This document shows positions 1-11,959 of a stretch of DNA of 64,000 nucleotides, piece by piece; the stretch's first letter is position 1, and each line of letters starts with the position of its first letter. The translations under genes and the position numbers were made by a program. The stretch lies in the NCBI GenBank assembly GCA_019454045.1, contig SKCR01051207.1, forward strand, positions 1-64,000, read 5' to 3'. Origin of the DNA: Zanthoxylum bungeanum (taxonomy: Eukaryota > Streptophyta > Magnoliopsida > Sapindales > Rutaceae). The notes under the pieces were generated by a model, which made no database searches, was not told the origin of the DNA, and saw only the letters and a list, made by a program, of their open reading frames with translations.

Positions 1-263
1 CTATGACAACTCAGTAGTTGTAGCACAATACTGATGTAGCATCAAGTCATATTAATGTATAATTTAGATTCTACAAAATATGAATGATGCTAGCTATGGG
101 AAACGATGGAGTTTGTTTGACAAACTCAATATGTCATAGCGGACCTGCTTTTTGTTGCCTACCTCTTAAGTACTGGGTGAGCTTTTGAGGGCCATGTGCA
201 TACGATACACATTGAGATGTGTATATGATACCGTGGATTGGCACTAGAGCAAGTGGGAGAAAT
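1..263 (+). mobile_element. 3' tail of copia-type LTR element (internal region)
   Basis: This is the last part of the internal region of a plus-strand LTR retrotransposon whose body lies left of the window. It ends in the purine-rich tract gcaagtgggagaaat (249-263), the form seen before the 3' LTR of many plant Ty1/copia elements, followed at once by the LTR start. No coding region is seen. Copia assignment is inferred from the polypurine tract and LTR ends only. Confidence 0.6.
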
Positions 264-2878
264 TGTTGGGGTTGGTGCTCAGAGCGCCAATCCGGACGGT
301 ATTTATGTCTGATTTATGAATACGAACATCCCCTTATTCCATAATATTACTTATTTATGGTTGCACCTCTTGTTTTTATATACGTATTCGATCTGATTAC
401 GATTAGCTTGAAACTAAATGTTGTTTAGTGATATGTATATATTAGACAAAGGCCGGATAATATATAATGCAGTACACAGTTACAAAGGGAGTTTGTAATT
501 GACATTGGGAAGTGTCACTGCTAAATGTATATTATCAAATATTGTTTCTGGTCAAGATTTACTAACACGGGTCGGTTAGTTAAATCCGTTGAGACCAGTA
601 CATGTCGTATATCGTGACTTGGTCCGATGGTTTATCCCAATGAACCATGAGTTTAGAGAGACTCGTATAGACGTGTAGGTGTTTATAGTGGATAAACATT
701 GAACGACTCACCGAAGATTCTTAGTGGATGGTACACCAACGTCAATAAGAATCTTCACGGGTTGAGTAGCATAGTGGTCCTTCGACTTGAGATACCACTG
801 TGGATGTATGAGACATCCTCCACACTTAGATGGCAGTCACGTCACCGATCTATTTAGATCAGAGCTCCGCCTATTCGTTGGGTGTGGACCGATCCTCAGG
901 ATATCATGTGTGTATCAAGATAGGATCTGTTAGTTCTGTGTACAGAGCATAGGTAATCCATATATAATTAGCAGTCTGTTAAATCTGTGGCCACAGTATA
1001 CTTCTGAAGTAAGTTTCGATTGTTATTTAGAGATTGTTAATAGATACGTCGACGAGATAATACCTATAGAGATTTGACGTTTACATCTATATCTCTGGGA
1101 TTATCTGGATACTTGTGACGGAGGGATTATACGTATGTAATGACCTCGACCTGTATGATTCAGCTAGTTTATCCGTGATCATCATAATTTACGGGTGGAT
1201 AAATTATGGACACGAAATTGGATTTCGTGACGGATATACCTGAATCTAGAGAGTCTCAATAATGAAACATACTCGTAGAGCACTAGGGCAACTTTTATGA
1301 ATAATGATGATTATTATAAATCGTTTAAACGTTAAACGAAAAATACATGCGAACGGGCCGAACCGTCATTTCCTAATTAATGTGTATATTATTTAATATA
1401 TGATATATTAAATACATATTAATAAATTGTCAAATAAAGGTATTTGACATATATCATTAATATATGTATTTGAGATATTTAAAGTAAATATAATACATAT
1501 ATTTGAGATATTTGTATTTAATTAATTAATTATTTAATTGTTAAATGATTAATATAATTAAAATATAAATATCTTACCAAATGATAAAGTTAGGAAATGA
1601 TTATAAGTGTTTATTGTTGACTTTAAAGTAAAGGAAATGGTAGTCAAATTGGATTTGACTTCTTTGATATTTGTTTAAAGTGTTTAAAATTGAAATATCA
1701 ATTTTCTTTATTTTTGGTCAAATTTTCGACCATGACCCTAATTGAATATAATGGTTATATTTTTCATGTTGCCATTGTTGAATAAGTTGAAATTGTCATT
1801 AAAATGTAATGATCATTTTATCAACTTGGCAAATGAAATTCAAATGAAATGAAACTAATGTAACTTGTATTTGCTTTAGGCCAAATTCGGCCAAGGCTTA
1901 CATATGGGAAAGTATATATTGTTTCATTTAATTTTAGGGTTTAAGGAACATTTTCACTTTATCAAAACTCCATTAAAACAAGGCAAAGAAGGTGGAGAGA
2001 AAAGAAAAGAAAAACAAGGAAAAGCTTGGAATTTAGTAAGTATTTCCAACCTTCCATTAGAGAGTAATTTATTCCTCTTGTTGTGGGCAACATCTTGTGA
2101 TGTTCTTGAGTTTTTCTATTCTTTATTCTTTGTACTTTTGATGGATAAGAGTTTGATGAAGGTGATATGCATGTATGATGTTGGAAGTTTATTACTAATG
2201 TAGTAATAAGCATTCTTTTAAGGTTTTAGAACCTTGTTGCCATTCTAGAGTTATTGACCCACTCTTAAATGACCTAGAATTGTTCTATAGTTGTTTCATT
2301 GTGTTGAGACTTGATTTGGATGGAAGAAACATAATTGAAGTATTGGATTTAACCAATTTGGTCTAATTTGTCCAATTTGAAGAAATTGAAAAATTAGGGT
2401 TTAAGACCACTTCCAAATTTGGAGCTTTTCATTTATATGGTGTATTAGGATGTTTATATGATGCATATAAAGTTTCATGTTGATTGGATTTCATTTGGAT
2501 GTGTCTTGAAGCATGAAATCACAAAATGCGCAAGTTGGAAGCTTAATGAAGCTCTCGGCCAAATGGGTCATTTTTGGGATTTATGTTGCCGTTGGTGTTT
2601 TGATGTTTTGAACATGCTAAGTTCATCTTAGAAATGATTTAGAATCATTCAAAATTGATTTGATGAATTTCGGACTAAAATGGACAAAATACCAAGTGTA
2701 AGGGTAATTCAGTAAATTCACTTAAATATGATTTATTGAATTTTATTTCATAATTTGATTATTGGATAATTAAATAAATATTTTTATTTAATTAATCCGA
2801 GAAAAAGTTTTGAAATCGGAAAATTTGATTTTCCACCGCTTCCGCTGCGTTACCGATATTCCCCATAAAACCCCAACA
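264..2878 (+). repeat. 3' LTR (2.6 kb) of copia-type element
   Basis: The segment starts TGTTGGGG and ends CCCCAACA, a perfect 8-bp terminal inverted repeat with TG...CA ends, preceded by a polypurine tract. Its right end interrupts the RNase H reading frame of a minus-strand Tat element exactly at 2878/2879, which fixes the boundary. The expected TSD is gtatt (2879-2883); its partner is outside the window. The LTR is unusually long. A 99-codon open stretch at 1904-2203 is lysine-rich, has no recognisable domain and is probably chance. The central part (1330-1700) is very AT-rich. Confidence 0.75.
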
Positions 2879-3081
2879 GTATTCCCCGAGTTCAACAGCC
2901 CATTTGGTCATTCTCCCAGACAGCTCGGGTTTGTGAAGGATACTCCGTAATGGATAAGTGGAGTAGACAGTGATTGGGTGGCCCTGGAAGTAAGGGCAGA
3001 GTTTTCGTGCTGGCACGACCAAAGCTAAGACCATTCGTTCCATTTGGGTATATCGTGTCTCCGTATCTAGCAGGGCTTTAC
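2879..3081 (-). pseudogene. RNase H fragment of the Tat element
   Basis: The minus strand encodes SKALLDTETRYTQMERMVLA and then a stretch ending KWAVELGEY. This is the gypsy RNase H region that follows the RT, normally continuing into an acidic catalytic core that is absent here. The upstream half of the frame lies at 9871 onward (ending VYYVSK), proving one frame was split by insertion of element A; the 5-bp tttac is duplicated at the break. The frame is then cut at 2878 by the copia LTR. It is dead coding sequence, useful for ordering the insertions. Confidence 0.88.
3077..3081. repeat. Left TSD of element A (tttac)
   Basis: The 5-bp tttac directly precedes the TG of the left LTR and is repeated at 9871-9875 directly after the right LTR. 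Removing 3082-9875 restores a continuous RNase H frame, so this is a true integrase-made duplication. Confidence 0.92.
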
Positions 3082-4909
3082 TGATGAGTGATAAATGTAT
3101 CACTATTTCCCACTCATAACACTTAATATTTTGTATAGTTTCTTGAGTTTTGTGAATATTTTGATGTGTTTTGTGTTATTTGTAGATAAATAAAGTTTCA
3201 GGATATTCTGGAGGTGATTTGGAGTAAAACTGTGAAATTTGGTGAAATTTGGCAAAAAGGGTATTTTGGTAATTTTGGACGTCCCGACACAAATTTTGGT
3301 AATTTTGGGCATCCCGACGCCAAAATAAAGTTTCAAGATATTCTGGAGGTGATTTGAAGCAAAACTGTGAAATTTGGCGAAAATGGTATTTTGGTAATTT
3401 TGGGCGTCCCGACACCGAGGGTATTTTGGTAATTGCACCACCATGCCACGTGTCAAAAATTCAACGAGCCGTCTTTTTTAGCACACCATGCCACGTGTCG
3501 AAAATTCAGCGATCCAAAAAAAAAAATAATAATTAAGTAATTAAAAAATAAAAATCAGAAAAATAATAATAAAAAATTAGATTTTTTTTGCCTATAAATA
3601 GATTTCGAATTTTTAGTTTCAAATGTACAAAATCCTCTGTAAATATTTAAATAAAAAGAGTTCTTCTTATTTTCTTCTTATATTCAGTTTTATTTACGCT
3701 TTGTAATAGTAATTCTATCAATCTATTAGGGGGTAACTTCTCTATGCTGAGGTAATAAGGTAATACTTTTACTTTTGCTATTTAGATTAATCTCCCTTAA
3801 AAAATAATATATAAACTATTTAAAATTTGAATTAATAAAGGATACCGCCATTTTCGGACGGTTGGTTATTAAATTTAATCTGGTTAAACCTGACTTAATG
3901 AGGATACCGCCATACTGGACGGTTGGTTTAAGTTTATATTTCTGTTCCGCCTTATGGCTGGTATATTTGAATTTGACTTAATCAGGATACCGCCATTCTG
4001 GACGGTTGGTTTAAAATATCACAAGATTATATATTATTTTATGGGAGATATCTAAATAGTGAATAGTAGAAGTTAATTCCTTTTACCTTAGCATTTCTTT
4101 TTATTACTTTTCAGCAATTTCATTTTATGTCTTTTAAGTTTATATCAGCTTTAGTTATGTGTTGTAACTAAGTTAATATCTAAGGTTGTGATAAAATCTA
4201 ATATTACCGATTTAAAAAAAGGGTTAGATTATAGTTTGGATAATTAAAAGAATTATTTGTTGAGTCATAACCTTAATGCCTTTTTATTAACTGATCACTA
4301 ATAAAATTGATTAGATAAAACTTAAAATGAACTAGACATAGGAATTTTAAGTTTAAAGACCGTATACTCAACAACCCACGATCTTCTTTAAGGATAGATA
4401 AACCTTTAATAGATTTCCTTACAGGATAGGAATATACCTGTTGGGCGGGGGTAATCAATAATTGGAATTCAATCTTAATGGATCTAGGTAATTTAATTGA
4501 CATAGACATATGGTTCAATTGGATTATACTAGATATTTGTAAATGATCATTCGGAAGAGGCTTTTACATAATTTAGTGTTACAGATTAATAATTCAATAA
4601 TTTACCCAACTATGATTTAACTACTTCATCTTTTAATTGATATTAGAAAGATTCACAACCCTAGATCTTTGAATCTTTTTATTTTCCTTAGTATTTTCTT
4701 TTTCTTTTGTCTTTTTATTTATTTAGTAAATCTACAAATCAAATCATTTCAAGCAATCAATTCCCTTCTCCCTATAATTAGATATTTGTAAATAAATAGT
4801 ATCAACAATTAATAACAACAGTAGGAATTAAGTCCTCGTGGGATCGATATTTTTATACTACTTGAACGATACGTGCGCTTGCGTTATACGTGTGTGTTTA
4901 CGCCGGTCA
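3082..4909 (+). repeat. 5' LTR of element A
   Basis: The LTR starts TGATGAGTGATAAATG and ends CGCCGGTCA. Parts in order: two near-repeats of gtgaaatttggcgaaaa with the cgtcccgac motif (3190-3420), two CACGTG boxes (3447, 3492), a TATA box (3593), then three spaced repeats of the accgccat...ggacggttggtt type (3841-4010), and an end region shared by all family members (ggatcgata ... acgatacgtgcgcttgcg). It differs from the 3' LTR by a few substitutions and short indels. Confidence 0.9.
3440..3600 (+). promoter_or_regulatory. LTR promoter of element A: two G-boxes and TATA
   Basis: Two copies of caccatgccacgtgtc, 45 bp apart, each contain CACGTG (3447-3452, 3492-3497), which is the core of plant G-box/ABRE sites. 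The TATA box tataaata is at 3593-3600, so transcription should start near 3625-3635. The same arrangement recurs in the 3' LTR around 8400-8560. Responsiveness to bZIP or bHLH factors is inference. Confidence 0.6.
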
Positions 4910-4915
4910 AGTTTT

Positions 4916-4933
4916 TGGCGCCGTTGCCGGGGA
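4916..4933 (+). other. Primer-binding site of element A (tRNA-Asp type)
   Basis: TGGCGCCGTTGCCGGGGA lies six bases after the LTR end. It matches the 3' end complement of plant tRNA-Asp, the usual primer of Athila-lineage elements. It confirms orientation and LTR end. Confidence 0.8.
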
Positions 4934-5031
4934 CTTATTTTTCTTGAGTTGTTAATTTTGAAGCTATCTAATTTTCTTTATTATTATCTGTAATTTTTAT
5001 TTCTTTCTTTTGTTTTCAGGTGATTAAAAAA

Positions 5032-6269
5032 ATGGAACATTTTGAAAAATTACAAGCTTTACTAGAAGAAGATACACCCCAAATCCAGGAGCAACAGTCT
5101 AGTTTTCTGAGGCCTGTTGTCAAGCCCAACAACTATCACTGGAAGCCAGAACCAAACAACACTACATTTGCTCATCAGAATGAAATGGGGAGATGTGTAA
5201 TATGTGATGGTAACCACCCGAGCGATCAATGTATATACCTTTCAGAGTGGCAGAATTTTGGAATCAACCAAGGTACGAAGAATCATCATATTTTCCATCT
5301 TATCCACCTTCTACCTACGATTTTCATCAACAATCAGAACCATCAGAGGAAGATCAGAGGGTTGACATGTTCATAAATTTATTCATGGAACGAGAAGCTC
5401 AATTTGATGCACAAATTCAGAGTCAAGTTGCGTCTATACAGATGATGACAGATCAAGTTAGACAATTAACAGATAACATGAATCACATATCTCATGGAGC
5501 AAATTCAAATACTACTGAAGAAGCCTTCGAATATCCTAAGACTCATCATGACATCATAACAGAGGATGAGGCTGAGCAGTTTTAAGAATCTGAGATATCG
5601 GTTCAGGAGCCCAAACCAACAAAGTCTCAATTTGATTTTCATTATTCAGACTCTGACGAGGATGAAGCTGAGTTGTTTGTACCAACTGTAATAACAATTG
5701 AGGATGGAATTCTGTATCCTCAAAATGAAGATCTTGGAGATTCCATTGCACAAATGTTTGAAGAAGATCTACCTGAGCCAATCATTTCACCCAAATCAGA
5801 GGATGGAGACCTACAATCTGACATTTCTTTTCATCCTCAGGTTGACAATTTTGAAGCATGTATTTCACAGATGACAGATGAAGAACTGAACGAGGAAATT
5901 TTGAAATTCATCTGTGAAGAAAAGGTGGAGCAAGAAACAGAGTAAATGGAGGAGCAAATGTCTGAACTTATCAAAGATCCAGAACATTCAGGAAAAACAT
6001 CGCTGTTTTGGGGAGTACAATTTAAAGATATCACACAGAAGTTTGACAGAATGAAACTTCCATTCCAAGTCAAGCACCATACAAGACCTCCTGATTTTCT
6101 TTCTTTCTTTTCAGGAACCACTGGAGCAACAAAGATTAAAAAGGTGGCACAAGCACTGAATGAGACAAAACTCTTTTTACCACTTTACCGTTGGAAGAGA
6201 CCCTTCAAAAGCAACGCTCACGGGATTGTCTTTGATCGGACATCCAAAACGACGATAAAACCGCCTTAA
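5032..6269 (+). pseudogene. Gag-like protein of element A, disrupted
   Basis: The start MEHFEKL follows a pyrimidine-rich tract ending in tttcag, which looks like a splice acceptor. In order: a short N-terminal part, a knuckle-like motif CVICDGNHPSDQC (near residue 50), a Pro/Tyr stretch, a glutamine-rich segment with coiled-coil character, a long acidic part, and a basic C-terminal block containing TRPPDFLSFFSGTTG and LFLPLYRWKRPFKSNAH. The frame shifts in the overlap at 5229-5376 and has stops at 5583 and 5943. Element B encodes the same protein, also broken. It resembles an Athila gag remnant fused to an unrecognised C-terminal block; nucleic-acid binding is inferred from the knuckle only. 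Confidence 0.7.
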
Positions 6270-8044
6270 CAGATAGATTTCAGTCACGTCTGGCTGAAGA
6301 CGAAAAATTTAGCGCTAGCAGGGAGGCAACCCATTTAACCAGGTATGATCTTCTAAACTCTTCTTTTACTATTTAAGACATTGGGGACAATGTCTCATTT
6401 AAGTTTGGGGGTGAGGAATAGTAAATAGTACTTGTTTGTATTGTTTTTTTATTTTTAGTCCAAATTTTTTCGAAAAATACAAAAAAAATTAAAAATTTTT
6501 CAAAAATTACAAAAATATTTTGCATTTTTATCAAAGGCATATTTAAAGCTAGGTGATGGTTTGGTGTCTTCCTTCACTCACTACCTTTCTATAAGGAAAT
6601 GCTGTGAAGGCACCTAGATAATCATTCACCCGTAGTTTGTTGTGATAGACTAGTTTGGAGGACTCGTTGTTTATTCCTGACACCAAGCGATAAGAGCCTA
6701 AGGGGCTTGGGTATTTAAGTGAGCCTCGCTCCACCCTCCCTCTGGGGAATCTACAACTGGAAGTCCATTCGACAGTTAGTCACACACCATAAACTCGTTG
6801 GCACGTACCATAAGGTATAAAAAAGGTGCGTTCACTTGGTCGCTTGAACCCTTGAGTGGGGAGTCCTAGTTGTGAACAATCCTTCGTCAGCAAGAGCCTT
6901 TGATTAAACTTCTGAAACCACATGTAAATTATAGTTATATGACCAGTAGAAATGTTTTGTTGTTATGTTGACTAAAAAGATGAAATTTGTAAGAAATAGC
7001 TGTGTAAGGAATTTCCACTCCTGAGACGTATTTCAAACCTAATTCAAAACAAGTTAATTTCTGTTTATTCACTTTTGAATTATTTAATCTGTAAATTCTC
7101 CATTAAACTGACTAAAATGGATCTTCATATACTTAGTTGGCAGATATTATCAACATACATGGTAACATAAGGACATAGGATAAAATTGAAAAGATTGTAA
7201 TATTCAGTGCTATAGTTTAATTGGAGAAGCATCTCAAAAAAAGTAATGGAATAAAAAAAAATGTCTGAGATCCGAGTTATTAAGTCTGTAAGGGTATTTT
7301 AATACCTAATGCCCTAAAACCAACTGGTTTGGGAGTCATTGGCCCAACACTCGCTACATGGATCAAAAAGATGCTGAAAAAATAAATATATATATCTGAA
7401 GTCTGAGTAATTAAGTCCTTAGGGGTGTCTTAACACCTGATGCCCTAAAGCCAACTGGTTTGGGAGCCACCGACCTAAAGCTCACTACATAGATGGAAGA
7501 TATTGTATATAAATAAAAAATAGAGAAAAAAGAAATCAAAGAAAAAATCAGAAAATTTATTCCATTACTACAAAAGGTGTGAAATCTGATTAAACTTTAA
7601 GACAAAAATATTACTCTCTTATCAACTGCACTTATGACCGTTGTGGGCAAAAATGAGTTGTTTAATATTTTGTTGGCTGTGTATATGAAGAATGGTAAAA
7701 ATAATCGGAAAATTTACTTATTTAGTAATTTAGAATGAAACAAAACAACTAATAACTTGGAGTAGAAGTTTCACATGATTAGTCACTAACTTCTTTATTT
7801 CTCTTGTCTTTTTGCTTTTGTGTGCATTAGTTTCACTACCTTTTTACTTTTATAAAATGTTTGTGGGTATCATTGCTGTAAACCTTCACGAGACTACAAC
7901 TCGTCCACTAGGGACACCTATGGGTTTAAAGGCTTGTTGCATATGCTAAATGCAATCGTGATCCCTACGAAAGTGGCTTAATTAAATTTTTATTATGTTA
8001 TTTTATTTTGCTCGAGGACTAGCAAAATGTTAGGTTTGGGGGTG
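6270..8044 (+). other. 3' untranslated region of element A
   Basis: No gene is present. The stretch holds modules shared with D, F, B and G: a pseudo-polypurine block with gacattggggacaatgtctc and agtttgggggtgagg (6380-6415); a duplicated block at about 7268-7345 and 7400-7475 containing ccaactggtttgggag; a block at 7870-7975 with cgagactacaactcgtccac; and the true polypurine tract ggtttgggggtg (8033-8044) next to the 3' LTR. These modules mark the family even where coding is lost. Confidence 0.7.
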
Positions 8045-9870
8045 TAATGAGTGATAAATGTATCACTATTTCCCACTCATAAAACTTAATATTTTGTATA
8101 GTTTCTTGAGTTTTGTGAATATTTTGATGTGTTTTGTGTTATTTTGTAGATAAATAAAGTTTCAGGATATTCTGGAGGTGATTTGGAGTAAAACTGTGAA
8201 ATTTGGCAAAAAGGGTATTTTGGTAATTTTGGACGTCCCGACACAAATTTTGGTAATTTTGGGCATCCCGACGCCAAAATAAAGTTTCAAGATATTCTGG
8301 AGGTGATTTGGAGCAAAACTGTGAAATTTGGCGAAAAGGGTATTTTGGTAATTTTGGGCGTCCCGACACCGAGGGTATTTTGGTAATTGCACCACCATGC
8401 CACGTGTCAAAAATTCAACGAGCCGTCTTTTTTAGCACACCATGCCACGTGTCGAAAATTCAGCGATCCAAAAAAAAAATAATTAAATAATTAAGTAATT
8501 AAAAAATAAAAATCAGAAAAATAATAATAAAAAATTAGATTTTTTTTGCCTATAAATAGATTTCGAATTTTTAGTTTCAAATGTATAAAATCCTCTGTAA
8601 ATATTTAAATAAAAAAGAGTTCTTCTTATTTTCTTCTTAACTTCAGTTTTATTTACTCTTTGTAGTAGTAATTCTATCCATCTATGAGGGGGTAACTTCT
8701 CTATGCTGAGGTAATAAGGTAATACTTTTACTTTTGCTATTTAGATTAATCTCCCTTAAAAAATAATATATAAACTATTTAAAATTTGAATTAATAAAGG
8801 ATACCGCCATTTTCGGACGGTTGGTTATTAAATTTAATCTGGTTAAACCTGACTTAATGAGGATACCGCCATACTGGACGGTTGGTTTAAGTTTATATTT
8901 CTGTTCCCCCTTATGGCTGGTATATTTGAATTTGACTTAATCAGGATACCGCCATTCTGGACGGTTTGTTTAAAATATCACAAGATTATATATTATTTTA
9001 TGGGAGATATCTAAATAGTGAATAGTAGAAGTTAATTCTGTTTACCTTAACATTTCTTTTTATTACTTTTCAGCAATTTCATTTTATGTCTTTTAAGTTT
9101 ATATCAGCTTTAGTTATGTGTTGTAACTAAGTTAAATATCTAAGGTTGTGATAAAATCTAATATTACCGATTTAAAAAAAGGATTAGATTATAGTTTGGA
9201 TAATTAAAAGAATTATTTGTTTAGTCATAACCTTAATGCCTTTTTATTAACTGATCACTAATAAAATTGATTAGATAAAACTTAAAATGAACTAGACATA
9301 GGGATTTTAAGTTTAAAGACCGTATACTCAACAACCCACGATCTTCTTTAAGGATAGATAAACCTTTAATAGATTTCCTTACAGGATAGGAATATACCTG
9401 TTGGGCGGGGGTAATCAATAATTGGAATTCAATCTGAATGAATCTAGGTAATTTAATTGACATAGACATATGGTTCAATTGGATTATACTAGATATTTGT
9501 AAATGATCATTCGGAAGAGGCTTTTACATAATTTAGTGTTACAGATTAATAATTCAATAATTTACCCAACTATGATTTAACTACTTCATCTTTTAATTGA
9601 TATTAGAAAGATTCACAACCATAGATCTTTGAATCTTTTTATTTTCCTTAGTATTTTCTTTTATCTTTTGTCTTTTTATTTATTTAGTAAATCTACAAAT
9701 CAAATCATTTCAAGCAATCAATTCCCTTCTCCCTATAATTAGATATTTGTAAACAAATAGTATCAACAATTAATAACAACAGTAGGAATTAAGTCCTCTT
9801 GGGATCGATATTTTTATACTACTTGAACGATACGTGCGCTTGCATTATACGTGTGTGTTTACGCCGGTCA
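8045..9870 (+). repeat. 3' LTR of element A
   Basis: Nearly identical to 3082-4909 and ends in the same GCCGGTCA, followed by the tttac TSD (9871-9875). Its first two bases read TA rather than TG, a point change after insertion. It lacks a short aaatttggtg duplication found in the 5' copy near 3238 and carries a small extra AT insertion near 8485. Confidence 0.9.
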
Positions 9871-11096
9871 TTTACTCACATAGTAGACTGGATGCTGTGA
9901 ACCCCCATCCTTCTTAACTAGTACCTTGCTAACAGCTTGAGGAGAAACCCCAAGGTACACATACAACCTTTCTCCGTCGAGTGGCTTAGATAAGAGTGGT
10001 GGCGTGGTCAGGTATTCTTTCAGTCTGGTTAGGGCCTCCTCGCAATCCTGGGTCCATCCGAACTTCTTCGATTTTCCGAGCGTCGAGAAGAACAGAAAGC
10101 TCTTGTCGGTTGACTTGAAAATGAACCTGTTAAGAGTCGCAATTCGCCCTGCAAGCCGCATGACTTCTTTCTGATTCGATGGAGACAGAATATTAAGAAT
10201 TGACTTTATCTGTTCCGGATTGGCTTCAATCCCTCGCCGCGTGACCAGGTACCCCAGAAATGCTCCTGAAGCTACTCCGAAAGCACATTTGGTTGGGTTG
10301 AGCTTCATTCCATACTTCTTCATTACTCCAAAAGCTTCCTCAAGATGTTCCAAGTGCTGGTCGGCTAGCAAGGACTTCACCAGCATGTCATCGATATACA
10401 CTTCCATTGTCGTCCCAATCTGTCGGCTGAACATTTTGTTTACAAGTCGCTGGTAGGTAGCGCCCGCATTCTTTAACCCAAACGGCATCACTTTGTAGTA
10501 GTAGATCCCCCTGTTGGTGATGAAAGTCGTTTTTTCTTGATCATTCGGATGCATCAGAATCTTATTGTAGCCGGAATATGCATCCATGAAACTCAAAAGT
10601 TCATGCCCAGCTGTCGCGTCAACCAGCGAATCTATGTGTGGCAGGGGAAATGAATCTTTCGGGCACGCTTTGTTCAAGTCGGTGAAGTCGATAAAAACTC
10701 GCCATTTCCCATTCTTCTTTCGCACGACCACGACGTTCGCCACTGCACCTCTCTGACCGTTCCATTCTCCAAGAACTTCTGTACTTCTTCATCTATTACC
10801 TGGTTCCTCTCTGGGGCGAACTTCATTCTCTTCTGCTTGACGGGTGGAAATGACGGGTCTACATGCAGTTCATGCGTCATCAACTCTGGGTCAATTCCTG
10901 TCATATACTCATGCGACCAAGCAAAACAATCATGGTGCTTCTGGAGGAATTCTACTAGCTTTGCTCGCAGTAATGGTTCCAGGTCGGCTCCAACACGGGT
11001 CTTGTGGTCTGGGAATTGTGGGTGAATCTGGATTTCATCGAGTTCTTCTACCTTGGGTTCATTAACACTCTCTCGACGAGACCCCTCCTGTAATTG
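9871..11096 (-). pseudogene. Reverse transcriptase of the Tat element
   Basis: RNA-directed DNA polymerase domain of the Tat polyprotein. A leading piece (10904 to 10674) has TGIDPELMTHELHVD and KFAPERNQVIDEEVQKF; the main piece (10743 to 9871) has the finger and palm motifs NKACPKDSFPLPHIDSLVD, MDAYSGYNKILMHP, TFITNRGIYYYKVMPFGLKN and the catalytic box VYIDDMLVKS. The two pieces are in different frames, so there is a frameshift near 10740. The frame then runs into RNase H and is cut at VYYVSK by element A. The catalytic aspartates are kept but the gene cannot make a full product. Confidence 0.88.
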
Positions 11097-11959
11097 CTAT
11101 GACGACTGAGTTTTAGGCTTCAGGGTCGTCTGGTAGCACGTCCTCGAAGCAAGTTGATCTCCTTTAATCTCCTGAACTCCCCATTTAGTTGGAAATTTCA
11201 GCACCTGGTGATACGTGGAGGAAACTGCTCGCATCTCATGAATCCACGGTCGTCCCACTATTATATTGTAGGCTGACGGGCAGTCTAGGACCAAGAACGT
11301 AACCATTTTGTTCACCCCTCTTGTATATACTGGAAGAAAGATTTCGCCCATCGTGAACTTTTGCTCCCCGCTGAAACCAATCAGAGCAGTAGACCGTCGG
11401 CTCATTTTCTCAGATCCTCCTCCCATATCATTGAGTGCTGACCAAAAGATAATATTGGCGGATGACCCGTGTCGACCAACACCCTCTTGACCATAAAGTT
11501 GGCCACTTGAAGGGATATTACCAAGGGATCATAGTGGGGATTGACATGACTAGACAATTTGTCATCTAAAAATTCAATCACCAAGTCTGTACGACTCCCC
11601 GAAACAGCTCGCTCGTGGTCCGAGAAAATGGAGGAAACCATCCTCGTCTGTCGTTTCGCTACTGAATAAGAGACTCCACTTACCTCCGAGCCTCCGGAAA
11701 TGACATTGACGGTGCTGTTGATTGGAGGCGGCATTGGAGCTTCCACTCGATCTTCCCTTCGGGCCAAGGTAATTTTTCCATTTTCTGTCAACAAGTATTT
11801 CAAGTGTCCTTTATTTAGTAGCTCTAAGACTTCCAACCTCAAAGCTATGTAGTCAGCCGTCGTGTGGTCGTAATCTCGGTGGAACTCACACCATCTGCTG
11901 GTATCATTCTTTCCTGAATTGTCCTTTGACCGTGGAGGCCACTTAACTTCATTTCCCAT
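11097..11959 (-). pseudogene. Gag C-terminus and protease of the Tat element
   Basis: The right part (11959 to 11402) encodes WCEFHRDYDHTTADY, the zinc-knuckle-like motif typical of Tat gag ends, then a linker and the retropepsin active-site strand VLVDTG. After a frameshift near 11420 the left part (to 11097) gives the second half of the protease, with [19 protein letters not shown] and a [11 protein letters not shown] tail. The protease would cut the Gag-Pol precursor. The shift sits inside the domain, so it is inactive. Confidence 0.82.

Larger units (their letters stand above)
3082..9870 (+). mobile_element. Element A: gag-only Athila-related LTR retrotransposon
   Basis: This is a complete plus-strand LTR element of 6.8 kb with two LTRs of 1828 and 1826 bp, a primer site of the tRNA-Asp type, a gag-like frame and a long 3' untranslated region, but no protease, RT, RNase H or integrase. 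It is therefore non-autonomous. The LTRs are nearly identical, so the insertion is recent. It shares LTR ends, primer site, gag-like protein and 3' UTR modules with B (33296-46336), and 3' UTR modules with D, F and G. Athila affiliation is inferred from the primer site and from G, which has Athila pol. TSD tttac. Confidence 0.88.

Noticed and set aside
1904..2203. A 99-codon frame in the copia LTR
   Set aside because: No domain, no neighbouring coding sequence, and it lies inside an LTR; it could be chance in AT-rich DNA.
3103..3456. Minus-strand frames rich in YQN/KLPKY repeats in both LTRs of A
   Set aside because: They arise from the repeated gtattttggtaattttgg units of the LTR and sit in the promoter region; present in both LTRs as mirror by-products.
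11308..11490. Plus-strand frames opposite the Tat genes (also at 10220, 12130 and 12903)
   Set aside because: Shadows of the gag-pol coding strand.
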